Assembly (NCBI GenBank): GCA_020853655.1
Contig: JADYYL010000005.1
Coordinates: forward strand, 1 to 7,532
DNA from: Deltaproteobacteria bacterium
Lineage (GTDB): Bacteria > Bdellovibrionota_C > UBA2361 > SZUA-149 > JADYYL01
DNA length: 7,532 bases
Direction: 5' to 3'
Shown: piece after piece, positions 6,428-7,532 of the stretch
How positions within the stretch are numbered: position 1 is the first letter of the stretch
How the letters are laid out: each line of letters starts with the position of its first letter
The notes under the pieces: model-generated
Seen by the model: only the letters and a program-made list of their open reading frames with translations
Databases searched by the model: none
Told to the model about the DNA's origin: nothing
Made by a program: the position numbers and the translations under genes

Positions 6428-7532
6428 GTGAAACCTCCGTTTCGAAAGGTCCTCATTGCCCACCGCGGAGAGATCGCGATTCGCGTTATACGCGCGTGTC
6501 ATGAACTCGGTATTCGGACGGTTGCCGTGCATTCAACGGCTGATTCCGAAGCGCTCCACGTGAAGCTTGCCAACCAGTCGGTTTGCATCGGCCCACCGCC
6601 GGGAGCCGAATCCTACCTCAACATCAACCGGATCATCGCCGCAGCGGAATCGACCGGTGCCGAGGCGATCCATCCCGGGTATGGCTTCTTGAGTGAGAAC
6701 GCTGCCTTCGCCGAGATCTGCGGTCAGTGTGGAATCACGTTCATCGGCCCCAGTGTTCGAAACATGATCCTCATGGGCGACAAAGCCCGCGCGCGTCGCA
6801 CGGCGATTAAGAATGGCGTCCCTGTGATCCCCGGGAGTGAAGGGGCCGGAACCGATGCCCATGCCGCGCTCGCTCAAGCAGAGAAGCTCGGTTTCCCAGT
6901 CATTATCAAAGCGACGGCCGGTGGTGGTGGTCGCGGTAGGAAGATCGTCAACGATCCGAGCGAGTTCGTTCGACTCTTCGAACAGGCGAAGCGTGAGGTC
7001 GAAGCGGCGTTCAACGATCCGAACGTTTACATCGAGAAATATATCCCCATCGCGCGACATGTCGAAGTGCAGATCGTGGGCGATCGGTTTCACAACGTGA
7101 TCCATCTCGGTGAGCGCGACTGTTCGATTCAGCGTCGCCATCAGAAGCTGATTGAAGAGTCTCCGGCGCCATGTCTTTCCGACGCGACGCGCAGCAAAAT
7201 GCACGAATCTGCGGTGACGCTCGCTCGCGCGATTGGTTACTCGAGTGTGGGAACCATGGAGTTTCTTCTCGATCCGAGGACGGAAGAGTTCTATTTCATC
7301 GAGATGAATACCCGGCTCCAAGTTGAGCATCCGGTGACAGAGATGGTGACGCTCACGGATATTGTCCAAGAGCAGATTTGGGTCGCTGCTGGTCGCGAGA
7401 TCTCCTACACGCAAGATTCTGTGCGAACATTCGGCCACGCCATCGAGGCTCGAATAAATGCAGAAGACCCCGTAAAAATGACGCCATCTCCCGGGGAGAT
7501 CGTCGGATATCATCCCCCCGGCGGACTCGGCA
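6428..7532 (+). CDS. accC: AccC, biotin carboxylase of acetyl-CoA carboxylase, 3' partial
   Basis: AccC uses ATP and bicarbonate to carboxylate the biotin on AccB. The first 368 codons of a usual 445-460 are present, open to the window's end. The GTG start gives MKPPFRKVLIAHRGEIAIRV, with a weak AGG 12 bases upstream. Domains in order are the pre-ATP-grasp N-terminus (HPGYGFLSENAAFAE), the ATP-grasp domain with lid glycine loop (GGGGRG at 165-170), and the start of the C-terminal domain (GHAIEARINAEDP). Expected active-site residues are visible: K119, K161, H211, K240, E278, E292 and N294, with R296 (EMNTRLQVEHPVTE). Two conserved positions differ: the usual IANRGEIA reads IAHRGEIA (H12), and the usual GGGGRGM reads GGGGRGR (R171). 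Placement after accB favours acetyl-CoA carboxylase over a pyruvate- or propionyl-type enzyme. Confidence 0.96.
   Translation, partial: MKPPFRKVLIAHRGEIAIRVIRACHELGIRTVAVHSTADSEALHVKLANQSVCIGPPPGAESYLNINRIIAAAESTGAEAIHPGYGFLSENAAFAEICGQCGITFIGPSVRNMILMGDKARARRTAIKNGVPVIPGSEGAGTDAHAALAQAEKLGFPVIIKATAGGGGRGRKIVNDPSEFVRLFEQAKREVEAAFNDPNVYIEKYIPIARHVEVQIVGDRFHNVIHLGERDCSIQRRHQKLIEESPAPCLSDATRSKMHESAVTLARAIGYSSVGTMEFLLDPRTEEFYFIEMNTRLQVEHPVTEMVTLTDIVQEQIWVAAGREISYTQDSVRTFGHAIEARINAEDPVKMTPSPGEIVGYHPPGGLG

Noticed and set aside
6533..7513. 326-codon - strand open frame opposite accC
   Set aside because: It is the shadow of accC on the + strand, which carries all biotin carboxylase motifs.

Overview
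The window looks like chromosomal DNA from a free-living, probably Gram-negative bacterium of moderately high GC content. Housekeeping genes for protein export and fatty acid synthesis stand next to a large sugar-transfer protein. Its third module resembles the heptosyltransferase (GT9) fold, which points weakly to an outer-membrane, lipopolysaccharide-type envelope. The order secA - accB - accC and an unusual SecA C-terminus do not let me name a phylum from sequence alone. All convincing genes are on the + strand.

Layout. (1) Bases 1-2322 are the 3' part of a very long glycosyltransferase gene whose start lies before the window. Three modules can be read in one frame: the end of a GT-A (GT2-like) domain, a full GT-B GT4-like domain, and a degenerate GT9-like domain. 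(2) Bases 2323-2962 are a 640-base intergenic region. Its first 450 bases hold nothing convincing. Its last 170 bases are packed with five consecutive hairpins or palindromes (2772-2944), ending only 18 bases before the secA start codon. (3) Bases 2963-5686 are a complete secA (907 codons) with a GTG start, all ATPase motifs intact, and no zinc-binding C-terminal tail. (4) Bases 5687-5872 are a 186-base gap that ends in a possible six-codon leader ORF overlapping the accB start. (5) Bases 5873-6403 are accB, the biotin carboxyl carrier protein. (6) Bases 6428-7532 are the first 368 codons of accC, biotin carboxylase, which runs off the window.

How the genes work together. AccC carboxylates the biotin carried on AccB, which is the first half-reaction of acetyl-CoA carboxylase; the 24-base gap makes them an operon. 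SecA is the ATPase motor of the Sec translocon and has no direct link to them beyond adjacency. The multi-module glycosyltransferase would act on cell-surface glycans.

I see no defence system, CRISPR array, tRNA, rRNA or insertion sequence. The most unusual part is the hairpin cluster before secA. It has an internal symmetry: four copies of a 13-base motif, as two inverted pairs, form the bases of the first and last hairpins. This suggests a non-coding repeat or mobile element, or a structured regulatory leader. The trimodular glycosyltransferase is the next most interesting item.
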